64,000 bases of DNA from contig JADJVW010000026.1 of the NCBI GenBank assembly GCA_016710365.1, forward strand, positions 7,100 through 71,099, read 5' to 3'. The position numbers were made by a program, and so were the translations under genes. Source of the stretch: Candidatus Caldilinea saccharophila. Its GTDB lineage: Bacteria; Chloroflexota; Anaerolineae; Caldilineales; Caldilineaceae. The first letter of the stretch is position 1; every line of letters starts with the position of its first letter. The notes beneath the pieces were generated by a model. It made no database searches. It saw only the letters and a list, made by a program, of their open reading frames with translations, and was not told where the DNA came from. Shown here in pieces: positions 37,952-49,399 of the stretch.

Positions 37952-38302
37952 TCAGCTCACCACCTCTACAACCTGGCGCTGCTGCGTGCGCTGGACGACG
38001 TACTGCACCGTCACGCGCAGCGTCGATTCCTCGGCCGCGACATCGACCGCTTCGACGCGGATTAACTCGCCCATCACTTCCTGGAGCGCGCCCTGCACCA
38101 TAAACTCGGTGGCGGTCGCCAGCTCCGGGCTGTTGGGCGCAAAGAGCAACTGGCGCAGCCCCGTGCCGAAGGTTGGGCGGTTGACGCGTTCGCCGGGTGC
38201 GGTAAAGAGCAGTTGCTCGATCAGTTGGCGGATATAGTCGTCATCGTCGGGCTGCGCGGTGCGGCCGCTGCCGTCGATCGTGTAGGGATAGGCAATGTTC
38301 AT
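37952..38302 (-). CDS. eCIS gp25/gpW-like baseplate wedge protein
   Basis: A 116-residue protein of the GPW/gp25 family: PYTIDGSGRTAQPDDDDYIRQLIEQLLFTAPGERVNRPTFGTGLRQLLFAPNSPE is the diagnostic sheath-initiating domain. The ATG at 38302 shares its A with the stop of the PAAR-like gene (TGATG), so the start is well fixed although the frame is open upstream. In related particles gp25 nucleates sheath assembly around the baseplate. Confidence 0.9.
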   Translation of the reverse strand: MNIAYPYTIDGSGRTAQPDDDDYIRQLIEQLLFTAPGERVNRPTFGTGLRQLLFAPNSPELATATEFMVQGALQEVMGELIRVEAVDVAAEESTLRVTVQYVVQRTQQRQVVEVVS

Positions 38303-38621
38303 CACGTCCCCCTGACCCGCACCTGGGTCATGATAATATTGACCGGCGTGCCGTTGGGAATGCACGTGGCCTGGCTGTCCTGCAAGAGTACAGGCGCGCC
38401 GCCCGCAAAGATGCGCGTTGCACCTACAATCCACTGTGCGGTAACGCACGGGGTCGGCACGCCGCCCGGCGCAAAAGGGCAGCCGACCACGGCGTGCGGT
38501 GCGACCACCGTCACCACCGGCTGGCCGCTGACCAGCACGCGCGGGTTCGGTGCGGTCGGCTGCGCCTGCCCGCCGTGTGCGCACAGAATCGTCGCGCCCA
38601 CATGCAGCACAAAGCCTGGCA

Positions 38622-38622
<1 letters not shown>
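38302..38622 (-). CDS. eCIS PAAR-like spike-tip protein
   Basis: A 106-residue protein that begins MPGFVLHVGATILCAHGGQA and contains several Cys/His (CAHGG, VVGCPFAPG, TPCVTAQW, ATCIPNG), fitting a metal-binding PAAR-like cone as in DUF4280-type tips. Located between the gpV spike and gp25, coupled to both (shared bases at 38622 and TGATG at 38302). It would cap the central spike and pierce the target membrane first. Confidence 0.82.
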
Positions 38623-39119
<497 letters not shown>

Positions 39120-39135
39120 CAAAAGTCCTTTCAGG

Positions 39136-39263
39136 AGAGAGCAAGAGATTAAGAGATTAAGAGATTGGAGATTTGGGAGCGGTGGCTCTGTTACGCGCAG
39201 CGAGTTTCATTGTCGAACTGCCTAATCTCTTAATCTCCAATCTCCTAATCTCCAATCTCTACT

Positions 39264-39264
<1 letters not shown>
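39136..39264. repeat. GAGATTGGAGATTA-type inverted intergenic repeat
   Basis: GAGATTAAGAGATTAAGAGA on the left and CCTAATCTCTTAATCTCCAA on the right flank about 50 bases and could form a long stem between the gpD and gpV genes. Position between two structural genes may attenuate transcription or define mRNA ends. Confidence 0.6.
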
Positions 39265-40409
<1,145 letters not shown>

Positions 40410-40424
40410 AAGTTTATCTGAAAT

Positions 40425-40505
40425 TGGAGATTAGGGCTGATGACCTTTTAGCCGCTTCCAAAATCTCTCAATCGCACAATCTCCCAATCTCTTAATCTCT
40501 ACTCT
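40425..40505. repeat. GAGATTGGAGATTA-type intergenic repeat
   Basis: GGAGATTAGGGC and the oppositely oriented CAATCTCCCAATCTCTTAAT fill the gap between the LysM and gpD genes; a shorter member of the family seen at 39136-39264. Confidence 0.55.
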
Positions 40506-40507
40506 CC

Positions 40508-40798
40508 TCATACACTCGGCGCCGGAACCCGAACGCGCGCGCCCGGCACGGCCGTCAGATCGAACGGATTCAGCGCGACATTGGCGTCGCCGATGCGCCA
40601 GAACTGCTCCGGCGCGCCCACGGTGCGGGCGGTGATCAGGTCGAGCCGGTCCGGGTCGTTCACCGTCACCTCGCCCACGATCTGCATGTTCTCCAGCGGC
40701 GGCAGAAAGCGCCGGCGCACATAGGTCACCTCGCGGCCATCGTCGGTCGTCAGCGTCGCCGTCTCAAGATTTGCATAGCGGCTCGTGTAATCAAACAC
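40508..40798 (-). CDS. eCIS LysM / gpX-like small tail protein
   Basis: A 96-residue protein with a GTG start (complement of 40796-40798) and GGAGA seven bases ahead. EVTVNDPDRLDLITARTVGAPEQFWRIGDANVALNPFDLTAVPGARVRVP matches the short LysM/gpX domain that follows the tube-adaptor protein in many contractile tails; in Afp7/PVC7 it is fused to that protein, here it is separate. It probably joins the inner tube to the hub. Confidence 0.8.
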   Translation of the reverse strand: MFDYTSRYANLETATLTTDDGREVTYVRRRFLPPLENMQIVGEVTVNDPDRLDLITARTVGAPEQFWRIGDANVALNPFDLTAVPGARVRVPAPSV

Positions 40799-40887
40799 TG
40801 TTGTTTCTCCGATGTTTCACGGACGGGCGCAGAGGCCCGCCCCTACAGATCGCCCCTCGCAACTCGCCCCTCGCCCCTCGCAACTCT

Positions 40888-41538
<651 letters not shown>

Positions 41539-41612
41539 GGCTTGCTCTGTGCTCCTGTTGCATCTGCATCGTCTTCTACCTATTCATCTGCCCCGGTTGA
41601 CGAGGTACGGAG

Positions 41613-41641
41613 AAACCGAGTTTTTTCAAAAAACTCGGTTT
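41613..41641. terminator. Strong A/T-flanked hairpin within the eCIS cluster
   Basis: AAACCGAGTTTTTT (41613-41626) pairs perfectly with AAAAAACTCGGTTT (41628-41641) with a one-base loop. On either strand the stem ends in T/A runs, as in intrinsic terminators. It lies between the DUF4157-OmpA gene and the CIS-tube gene and could partially terminate or stabilise the mRNA. Confidence 0.55.
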
Positions 41642-41673
41642 TTGGCGGCAGGGTCACTTGCGCCCTTCATGTA

Positions 41674-43720
41674 CTAAGGGCCGGGGCGCCGCGAGCGATC
41701 CGGACGCTCACCGGGTTCGCTGCACTCGCCTTCAAACAACTGCCCCGGCGGGATTGTGACGCCGGCAAAGAGCGCGCGATGGGCGACGGTGCAGGTGATA
41801 GGCTCCCCCACTACGGCGCGCAGCGTCTCTGGCGAAAGGCGCAGATCGGGCGGCGGCGGTGGCGGCGGGTTGAGATAGATCAAGGCGCGGCGCAGCGGTT
41901 GATAGATCGCCTCCAGCCGCTGCGTCTGCGTCAGCCGCTGTGCGCCGCGCCGGCCGGTGCGGAACTCGGCCACTTGCGCCTCGCTTTCGTCGCGTACACT
42001 CGCCGGGATCGCCTCGCCGGTGACATTCTGCTCGGCGAGTGGGTCGGGCTGGCCTGGCTGTGGCGCGCCGAGCGTGCTCTGCAGGTGCGAAAAAAGCTGG
42101 CGATTCGCCACTTCGCCTAGTGCGGTAGCGCCGAACAACTCCCAACGCCCCACCACCGGATAGGTCGCCCAGCGCCGCGCGCACGTGCTCGCCCGCGCAT
42201 CACCAGCAGGCCGCTCAAGTCGGCGCGCAACGCCTGCTGCAGATCGGCCTGCGCCTCCACGGCGCGTCGCTCGGCCAGGCGAATGTTGCCCTCAAAGCGC
42301 CCACCCGGCCGTCGCTGCGTCAAACCTTCCGGCGAGGTGAAACCTTCGATGTGGTCGATCGTGTAGCCGGCGCGAATGCGGGTGACGGCCAGCCGCAGCA
42401 TCTCCTGATAGCGCTGCTCCCAGCCCGGCCGCGGCGTCACATCGGCGTATTCGAAGAAGAGCGGCACGATCACCGGCTGCGGGCGCGCGGGCGGCGTTGT
42501 GGGGCGGCTGGGCGTGCGCCGCGTGCAGCGGAACTCGATGCGCGGCGCGCTGCACGCGCACACGAAGCATTGAGACGTAGGTTCGCGGCGTCGCGGTTCG
42601 ACCGTGACCGTGACGGCGCCGCCCGGTTGATCCTGCGTGCCGCCGCTCACCGACCCCTGTGCGCCGACCGTCACCGGGCCGACGTCGAACTCCAGCCGCA
42701 ACTGCGCCTGCCCGCTGGCGCCCCCCGCCATGCTGGCCTGCCCCGTACCTTCCAGGTTGGCGCGAAAGCCAGGCACGCCCAGGTTGAACCGCAGCCGGGC
42801 ATTGGGCGTCAACCCGCGCAGATCGCTCTCAAAGCTGCGCACCGCCTGGTCTGGCTGCTGCCCCGACCCCAGGTTGGTCAACAGACGTGCGGCGGCCGCG
42901 GCCGCGTCGTTGATGGCGTCGCCATAGTTGATCTCGCCGCGTGCGCCGCCGCTCACCCGCCCGCGACGCGCGTTGATTTCGAGAAAGGCCTGCTGCGCAG
43001 TGATGTCGCCGCTCGTATCGCTGCGCGTTTCGGGAACCTGGCGGCAGCGCCCCGCCGTCACCACGCGTTCGACCTCCACGGTAGAGCCGTCAGGTTCGGT
43101 CGTGGTGCGCGAATCGACGAAGCGCGCGATCATCGCCTGCGCGCTCTGCTGCCGGACGGTAGCCTGCCCACCGCCGGCGACGGCCTGCGCCGCGGCGTCG
43201 GCCTCACGCTCCCAGCGGTCGCCAGCCATAGCCAGGTCGCCGGCGGAACAGCGCGCATCGCGCTGTTGCACGACATGCGCCAGTTCATGCGCCAGCAGTC
43301 GCCGTCCTCGCGCGTGTGCGGGTCAAATTGTCGTGCGCCAAAGACCACGTGCTGTCCCACCGTGTAGGCGAGCGCGTTGACCCGTCGCGCCGACGCCGCG
43401 GCCTGCGCGCCTGTATGCACCTGCACCTGGCTGAAATCATGGCCGAAGTGATGCTCCATTGCCTCGCGCGTCGTGCGGTCGAGCGAGCGGCCCGGCGCTT
43501 GCAACACATGCTGCACCGCCGGCGTGACGCCGAGCGCGTCATTGGTCGCGTCGCCGGCGCCGTTGCCCTTGCGTTGCAGCCGCTTTCGCCGGCACGCCGC
43601 GCACTCTCCGCTCGGCCCGGTTTCGCGGCCGCACGCACATTTGCGCTGCAGGACGCGACCGGCGCCGGCGCGTGCGGCAGCAGCAGGTTTGGCGCTCTGG
43701 ACGTGAACAGCGTCGCTCAT
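41674..43720 (-). CDS. eCIS DUF4157 protein with OmpA-like C-terminus, frame broken
   Basis: About 680 residues when restored. Start 43720 has AGGAG upstream. RVLQRKCACGRETGPSGECAACRRKRLQRK is the zinc-ribbon-like prelude common to these proteins, then the DUF4157 domain PGRSLDRTTREAMEHHFGHDFSQVQVHTG...VNALAYTVGQHVVFGARQ; after a shift near 43308 it continues RRLLAHELAHVVQQRDARCSAG (HExxH). The C-terminus, FFEYADVTPRPGWEQRYQEM, TIDHIEGFTSPEG, LAERRAVEAQADLQQAL, resembles the OmpA/MotB peptidoglycan-binding pattern, then shifts near 42170 into a conserved tail ending at 41674. Located mid-cluster, so probably a structural or anchoring component rather than cargo. Confidence 0.68.
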
Positions 43721-43811
43721 GCTCCCAAGCTCCTGTAAACGGACTGGGCGATCGTTGCGCCCAGCGATCGCCCCGAACCCGTGTTGCGGTCGGTACGCGC
43801 CTGGCTGCCGG

Positions 43812-44000
43812 TCAACTGATCGATCTGAGCCGCCTGCTGTAGACGGGCGGGAAGCTCCCCGGCCTGAGCAGTCGCGTGAGTTCGCGCGCCACTTCGTCGT
43901 GCAAGCTTTGCCGCGCCCGTGGTGACAGCTTGCCGGTAATCGCTTCATCGATGACCAATTCGTCAATCGACAGCTCGATCTGTCTTGGGGTTACATCCAT
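43812..44000 (-). CDS. Small protein linked to the eCIS ATPase
   Basis: A 62-residue protein, MDVTPRQIELSIDELVIDEAITGKLSPRARQSLHDEVARELTRLL; its start overlaps the ATPase stop by ten bases, so it is translationally coupled. Small proteins with an 'IxIxxLVLxG...L...V...L..LL' pattern sit beside the ATPase or DUF4157 gene in other eCIS clusters. No known role; possibly an adaptor or chaperone. Confidence 0.6.
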   Translation of the reverse strand: MDVTPRQIELSIDELVIDEAITGKLSPRARQSLHDEVARELTRLLRPGSFPPVYSRRLRSIS

Positions 44001-45986
44001 CCGCGCACCTCTTCGTTGGTCAGCGTCTTCTCGATCTTGGTGTACTCGCCGCGCGCCGCGTGCAGGATGTGCGCCATCGTGACCGGCGCCGCTTCCTCGG
44101 CGGCCAGAAAGGCTGCGGCGAGCGCAATGTTGCGAATATTGCCGCCCGCCACGTTGAGTTGGGCAAGCCGCGCCGGCTGCAAGCCCTGTGCCGGCGTCTG
44201 CGGCGGAAAAATGCGCTCCCAGATCGCGGCCCGCTCGGCTGCATCCGGGAAAGGGAAGTGCACGACAAAGCGGATGCGGCGCAGAAAGGCCGTGTCCAAC
44301 GCGCTCTTCATGTTGGTGGTCAGGATCGCCAGCCCGGTGTAGGCTTCCATGCGCTGGAGCAGATAGCTCACCTCGATGTTGGCGTAGCGGTCATGGCTGT
44401 CTTTGACTTCACTGCGTTTGCCAAAGATGGCGTCCGCCTCGTCGAAGAGCAGGATCGCGCCCCCTTCCTCGGCCGCGTCGAAGACGCGGCGCAGGTTTTT
44501 CTCCGTCTCGCCAATGTACTTGCTGACCACCTGGCTCAGGTCGATCTTGTAGAGGTCGAGCGCGAGTTCGTTGGCGAGCACCTCGGCGGCCATCGTCTTG
44601 CCGGTGCCGCTGGCGCCGGCAAAGAGCGCACTGATGCCCAGCCCGCGATTCGAGCGTTCGGCAAAGCCCCAGCGCCCGTAGACGGTGGCGCGCTGGCGCA
44701 CCTGCAAGCCAATCGCACGCAGCGTCTCGCGCTGTGCTTCCGGCAGCACCAGATCGTCCCACGTGGCGACGGGGCGGATGCGCTGCGCCAAATCGTCGAG
44801 CCGCGCCCGCGCCTGGCGGCGGCACGCGTCCCAGAGCGCCGTCCCCAGGGGGCGCACTGCCTGCGGCGCGTACAGCGCATCGTGGGCGGCGGGCGCTACG
44901 CTGGGCGCAGACCGCACGGATCGCCGGCGCGTTCAGGTTGAAGTGCGCCACCACGCGGTCGAGTTCCCCGTTGAGCAGCGGCGCTGCGCTGCCGAGCATC
45001 TGTTGCCACAGGGCGTGCTGTTCCGCCGCCGCCGGCTTCTCGACATCGAAGCTGACCGTGACGCGACGCTTGAGGGGGCGACGCTCCTGTGTACACAGGA
45101 AGATCGCGCCGCCCATCTGTTCGGCAAAGAGGGCCAGCGATGACCAGCGTGCGGCGTCCTGCGCGTCGTCGTCGCCGTCCAACAGCAGCGCGGCGTCGCT
45201 CAACACCGCCTCGCGCTGCCACAGCCGCACCAGCGCGTCGAGTTCGTGCGGCGTCGTTGGCACAATCGCCGCCGGCATGGCGTAAGGCGTCACGCCCAGC
45301 CGATCACATGCGGCCGCGGCCAGCGCACGCTTGGCCGCGCTGTCGCTGCCGACCAACTGCACCGCGGGCAATTCGGTTTGCGTCGCCACCGCCTGCGCCC
45401 ATAGATCGGCAATCGTCGACGCCAATACGTCCTGGGAGGGCAGCAGCTCGTCGGCGGGCGGCTCCGGCGTGACATAGCCGGCCAGATGTTCGTCGAGATG
45501 TTGCACGCCGGCCAGGAAGTGCAGGACGCGCTCGTCGATGCGCAGCGGGCTGCTGACCAGCGAAGGGCCGCTGCCGACCTCGATCAGCCGCCAGTAGCGC
45601 AGCGCGGCGCCGGGCGAAAGTGCGCTCCAGTGGGCGTCCTGCAGCGCGGCCAGCGCCAGACCGAAGGTGGGGTAGGGGCGGGCGGCGTCATTTTGGGCGC
45701 GGGCGCACAACTCCGGAAACGCGCCGTCAAGTTCCATCCCCGCGCACAGCAGCAGCGTGGCAACCTCAAAGGACGAAAGCTTGAACGCGTCGGCCAGTCG
45801 ATCCAGGGCGAACTCGGCGCCGTCGCGTGCCCCTGGCTGCGCGTTGGGCAGATGCGGCTCGCCGGCCGCGTGTCGTTGCAGCCGCTCCGCCACGCGCGTC
45901 ACCGCTTCGCTCAGATAGTGTTGGTTGGCTGCATACCACGGTTCAAGCGTAGCAGCCTGGCTTGTAAATTCCGGCATGGTCGTCAT
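43991..45986 (-). CDS. eCIS AAA+ ATPase (Afp15-like), one frame break
   Basis: About 665 residues when restored. The N-terminal half is helical and family-specific (LDRLADAFKLSSFEVATLLLCAGMELD; YWRLIEVGSGPSLVSSPLRIDERVLHFLAGV). After a break near 44895-44935 the AAA+ core follows: Walker A GASGTGKT (around 44597-44620), Walker B ILLFDEADAIFGKRSE, sensor 1 AILTTNMKSALD and the second region of homology LRRIRFVVHFPFP. In Afp/PVC the corresponding ATPase is required for correct particle assembly or sheath length. It is encoded downstream of the cap protein, the conserved order. Confidence 0.88.
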
Positions 45987-46019
45987 GCTTCAACCTGTTC
46001 AGAAAACCGTTCACTGCTT

Positions 46020-46102
46020 CCAATCGACCACGGATGAAACGGATTAGACGGATTTTCACGGATTGAAATCTGTGCAAATCCGCCAAATCCGTGGTCTATC
46101 CT
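46020..46102. repeat. CCACGGATT-type inverted repeat
   Basis: GACCACGGATGAAACGGATT on the left and AAATCCGCCAAATCCGTGGT on the right form an extended imperfect palindrome in the gap between the cap and ATPase genes; the same family is at 32693-32818 and 24350-24610. Confidence 0.6.
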
Positions 46103-46138
46103 TCCGCCCCTCACAACTCGCCCCTCGCAACTCGCAAC

Positions 46139-47500
46139 TCATCCATACTTCTCCGCAAAGTACTGCTCCACGTGATCGCGCTCGTCGTCCGTCAGCGCGC
46201 GGTCGTAGAGCGCGAGTTCGGCAAGGTCGCCGCGAAAAAGCTCGGCGCCGGCGGGGCCGTTGAAGATCGCCGCTTGCGAGGGTGCGCCCACGAAGCCAAA
46301 GCGCGTGACGCCGCTGCCCAGCGCTTCGCCGGGATGCGCGTCCGCCGTAGCGACCAGGATGCCATCGATGAAAAGCTGTTTGGTGGCGGTTGCGCCGACG
46401 GCGAAACGCACGCAGAGCAGCCGCCAGCGAGCATCCGCCAGCGCGCCGGGCGAATCCAAGTCGTGGGCGGCGCCGGCCTGGGGCTGTGTGCTCCAGCGGG
46501 CGCAGCCGGGGCTGCCGCCGCCGGTCAGGCCGAGCTCCCAGTAGGCGCTGCGGTCGAAGCTGGCGAGGGTCTGCGCCTGCACCGCGGTGGTGCGCAGCAG
46601 GGCAAAGAGCGTCAGCCCGCCAATCGCACCGGCCGCGGCATAACTGAGCTGCTCGATCGCCAGATAGTCGTCGACGCCGTCGAAGCGCACCGCGGGTTTG
46701 CCGCCGACCGCGCCGCGCACAAGCTGGGGCCGTCGCGCGGCATCGGGCTGCACCGCGTGATGGCCGGCGCCGCTCTGGTCGCGCCAGGCGCTGACCGCGG
46801 CCGCGCTGTCATAAGTGATGTCGGCGTCGCCGCGCAGCCACAGTTGCAGACCAGCCAGTGTATCCGGTGCGGCAGGCGCGGGCGGCGTCACGCTGGGAAA
46901 GACCTGAATCGCCGGCGTGCGCACCGGCTGCGCCATCGACGGCTGGCTTTCCGCCGTGATCAAGACCACTGAGGCGTCGTAGGTCATCGACAGCGTGTAG
47001 GGCGTCTGGAACAAGACCGACCAGAGCTTGGAGAGTTCCTCCAGCGAGAGCGGTTGGGGCGTAAACTTGACCGTTTCGACCTCCTCGGCCAGGTCGGAGC
47101 CGGCCAGGAAGGCGGTGGCGGCGACCGCGCTGCGAATCTCCTGCCGCGTGAGCAGCGGGTGTGTGTGCAGGGCACGCACCGCGCTGCCCAGGATGCGCTG
47201 CGGCTCCAGCAGCGTCTCGTCACCGTAAAAGGTGAGCAGATAGTGCAGGTCGAGCGCAATTTGCGGGCGCTGGTTCAAGCTGCCGTCGGGCCGCCGCGTG
47301 GGCAGGTCGTGGTTGCGCCAAGCGATGTTGGGCGTGGCTTGGTAGAGAAAGACGTTGACGCCCACCTCCGGCACGCCGCTGTTCGGCCCGTCGGGGCGCA
47401 CCGCGGTGATGACGGCGTTGCCCACGTCTGCACCGACCACGCCTTGCAAATAGCGCACAAGGCCGGTCGTCACGGTGGCAATCGCAAGATGGTTGCTCAT
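46139..47500 (-). CDS. eCIS DUF4255 tail-cap protein fused to a LamG-like lectin domain
   Basis: A 453-residue fusion. Residues 1-175 are the DUF4255/Pvc16 N-terminal domain (VTTGLVRYLQGVVG, GVNVFLYQATPNIAWRNHDLPTR, ALDLHYLLTFYGDE, LSLEELSKLWSVLFQTPYTLSMTYDASVVLI), which caps the sheath/tube in Afp-like particles. A Pro-rich linker (PSVTPPAPAAPDTLA) leads to a concanavalin/LamG-like domain at about 213-453 (LQLWLRGDADITYDSAAAVSAWRDQSGAG, VRFDGVDDYLAIEQ, ELALYDRALTDDERDHVEQYFAEKYG). Most DUF4255 proteins end after the first domain. Coupled to the preceding gene by an ATGA overlap. Confidence 0.85.
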   Translation of the reverse strand: MSNHLAIATVTTGLVRYLQGVVGADVGNAVITAVRPDGPNSGVPEVGVNVFLYQATPNIAWRNHDLPTRRPDGSLNQRPQIALDLHYLLTFYGDETLLEPQRILGSAVRALHTHPLLTRQEIRSAVAATAFLAGSDLAEEVETVKFTPQPLSLEELSKLWSVLFQTPYTLSMTYDASVVLITAESQPSMAQPVRTPAIQVFPSVTPPAPAAPDTLAGLQLWLRGDADITYDSAAAVSAWRDQSGAGHHAVQPDAARRPQLVRGAVGGKPAVRFDGVDDYLAIEQLSYAAAGAIGGLTLFALLRTTAVQAQTLASFDRSAYWELGLTGGGSPGCARWSTQPQAGAAHDLDSPGALADARWRLLCVRFAVGATATKQLFIDGILVATADAHPGEALGSGVTRFGFVGAPSQAAIFNGPAGAELFRGDLAELALYDRALTDDERDHVEQYFAEKYG

Positions 47501-48405
47501 ACATCGCCTCCGTTACGCGTCTTGAGGTAGCCGTCGAGCGAGAGCGCCGGGCGAGACGCGCTGTTGCGCGCGGCTGGCGCGACCGGGCGTTCCGCCTTGA
47601 CGACGATGCGCCCAATCGAAACGCGGATGACCGGCGGCGGCGTGGCGTGCGCCGGCGGCGCCGAAAGGGCAGCGCGTGGGCTGTTCGCCACCTGCCCCGC
47701 TCGCAGCGTCGCCCGTCCGGCAGTGTCCTGCGCGTCACGCGTTTCGCCGACGGCGCGCGGCGCCGGTGTGGGTGCGGCAGTGGGTTGCGCCTGTTCGCGG
47801 CGTGCTGCCAAAGAGATGGGCTGCCCCGCATGGTCGCCGGCCTCAGCGTCCCTTTCACGAACTGGTGCGCTGCGATACGGCTGCGGTGTGACTGCCGCGC
47901 GCAACGGCGCAGCCTGTCCCGGCGCGGGCCGGCGTGGCGCTTCGGTGATAATTTGATGGGCGGCGGCTGGCGCCTCTCGGCTCTGCCCGGCAAGGGTTGC
48001 CGTGGCTGCGGGAAGCGTCGTCACGTCTTCGCTGCGGGTGCGGTGTGGCATCAAAGGTTCGGTCGTTGGCGGGGTGATGGGTATTGCGCTCTGGCTGGCG
48101 GCTTGTGCAAGCGCGGCAATGGACTTTGCCGGCGGCAGTCGTGCATCCATGGGCAGCGGACGCGGCGCACTGGAAGTTTGTGGCTCGGCTCCAGCGCGCT
48201 GCCGCACGGCGCGACCTGGCTGGTTCTCTGATGCGTGGACAGATCGTGCGCCGGTCGCCATCTCTGCTTCCGACGCTGTTTCATCGCCCGCCGGCCGCAC
48301 CGGCAGCGCCGCGCCTTGCGGCTCATAGTGCGCAATGGGACGCGGCCGCACCGAAGCGGTCGGGACGTAGGTGGCAGTGACAAGTCGAGTCAGAAAGTCA
48401 GACAT
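47497..48405 (-). CDS. Disordered Ala/Pro-rich eCIS protein with conserved C-terminal motif
   Basis: A 302-residue low-complexity protein rich in Ala, Pro, Arg and Thr. The N-terminus (MSDFLTRLVTATYVPTASVRPRPIAHYEPQ) and C-terminus (PVIRVSIGRIVVKAERP ... SRPALSLDGYLKTRNGG) look conserved, while the middle is probably disordered. Proteins with this 'IxVxIGRIxVxA...LSLxxYLxxR' ending occur between the chaperone-like and DUF4255 genes in related clusters, to my recollection. It may tether the cap or pack the tail lumen. No catalytic motif. Its stop overlaps the DUF4255 start. Confidence 0.65.
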   Translation of the reverse strand: MSDFLTRLVTATYVPTASVRPRPIAHYEPQGAALPVRPAGDETASEAEMATGARSVHASENQPGRAVRQRAGAEPQTSSAPRPLPMDARLPPAKSIAALAQAASQSAIPITPPTTEPLMPHRTRSEDVTTLPAATATLAGQSREAPAAAHQIITEAPRRPAPGQAAPLRAAVTPQPYRSAPVRERDAEAGDHAGQPISLAARREQAQPTAAPTPAPRAVGETRDAQDTAGRATLRAGQVANSPRAALSAPPAHATPPPVIRVSIGRIVVKAERPVAPAARNSASRPALSLDGYLKTRNGGDV

Positions 48406-48420
48406 GGCAGATTCCGTTGC

Positions 48421-49130
48421 TTATCCAGTAATCATTTGCAGATAGGTCCGCCGTCGGCTGGGCGACAGCGCCAGGATTTCGTCTTCACGCCAGCCGTAGG
48501 CGCGGGCCAGCAGATGAACTTCTTGCAGCGTGCGCTGCGCCCAGCCCTGCACCTCGCGCCATAGAAAGGCGGCAACGTCGAGAAAGGCCGCCCACGCTTG
48601 ATCGCAGTGCGGGCAGGCGCCGCCCAGTTCGACGACGGCCAGCGGATCGGCGTGCTCCATGGCCGCGGCGATCGCCGAGAGCAGCGCCGGCGGCGCCAAG
48701 TCTACCGGCTCCTCCACGCAGCGCTGGGCGATGATCTGGCGCGCCGCATCGATCGTAGTGGCTTCACCGGCTGCGGCCAGATCGGCGGGCGAGGGCAGGC
48801 GAAAGCGCAGCGAACCCTCCGCGTGGGCGATCTCCAGCCACGGCGGTGCAGGCTCGGCGGCCTGTTGGCAAGGCCGGGCGCATCCAACGTGACTTCGACC
48901 AGCTCGCCGCAGCCTGGGCATTCGGTCACCGCGGTCAGCGACGGACTGAATTGCCACGCCCGTAGCATTAGCAGCGCGACGTTGTAGCGCCCCATCGGCA
49001 TCTGCGCCAGCGTCTCGATGCTCTCGTCCGGGTGGGCCGCGGCCAGCAGCGCCAGCCCCTGGCGCAGCGGCGGTTGTCGCCAGTTTTCTTCCCAGACCGC
49101 CAACAGATCAACCGCAGAAAGTGGTTGCAT
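48421..49130 (-). CDS. eCIS T4-type baseplate chaperone-like protein, one frame break
   Basis: About 236 residues. N-terminus MQPLSAVDLLAVWEENWRQPPLRQGLALLAAAHPDESIETLA, then ECPGCGELVEV; after a break near 48865-48880 it resumes PPWLEIAHAEGSLRFRLPSPADLAAAG, ACPHCDQAWAAFLDVAAFLW and ARAYGWREDEILALSPSRRRTYLQMI. The paired CPxC motifs form a zinc ribbon and the ending is the signature of T4 gp28/gp26-like hub assembly chaperones found after the tail tube in many eCIS. In T4 the equivalent is an assembly factor not present in the mature tail. Confidence 0.8.
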
Positions 49131-49199
49131 GATTCACCCGTCGATTCGCTGATCTTTGCCGCAGAGGCGAGACAAGGAAACCTTGGCTTGTGCACTGCG

Positions 49200-49390
49200 C
49201 TAGTAGGCCGTCAAGCGTAAAACTTTGGGTAGAGCGACAGCAAGCGGACGCAGACAGGCGCAAATGAAGTCGGATCAGCGCAGAGAAGCGCCAGGCAGCC
49301 AACCATCTGCGTCTATCTGGGGCTATCGGCGTTTATCTGTGTTCCCTTTCCATCAGCCAAACCCAAGCTTCTTGATTGACAGACCACTAG
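49200..49390. mobile_element. MITE-like element, copy 2 (191 bp)
   Basis: Left end CTAGTAGGCCGTCAAGC and right end complement CTAGTGGTCTGTCAATC match in 13 of 17 positions, and the ends and interior match copy 1 at 5059-5240 (GCGACAGCAAG, GGCTATCGGCGTTTATCTGT). It lies in the 312-base gap between the tail-tube and chaperone genes of the eCIS operon. No ORF inside; a transposase would have to act in trans. Confidence 0.6.
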
Positions 49391-49399
49391 TCGCTCCAC

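Noticed and set aside
41732..42184. Alternative frame overlapping the DUF4157-OmpA C-terminus
   Set aside because: Arg/Ala-rich shadow. The adjacent frame (FGATALGEVANRQLFSHLQ...) has better composition and continues the DUF4157 gene.
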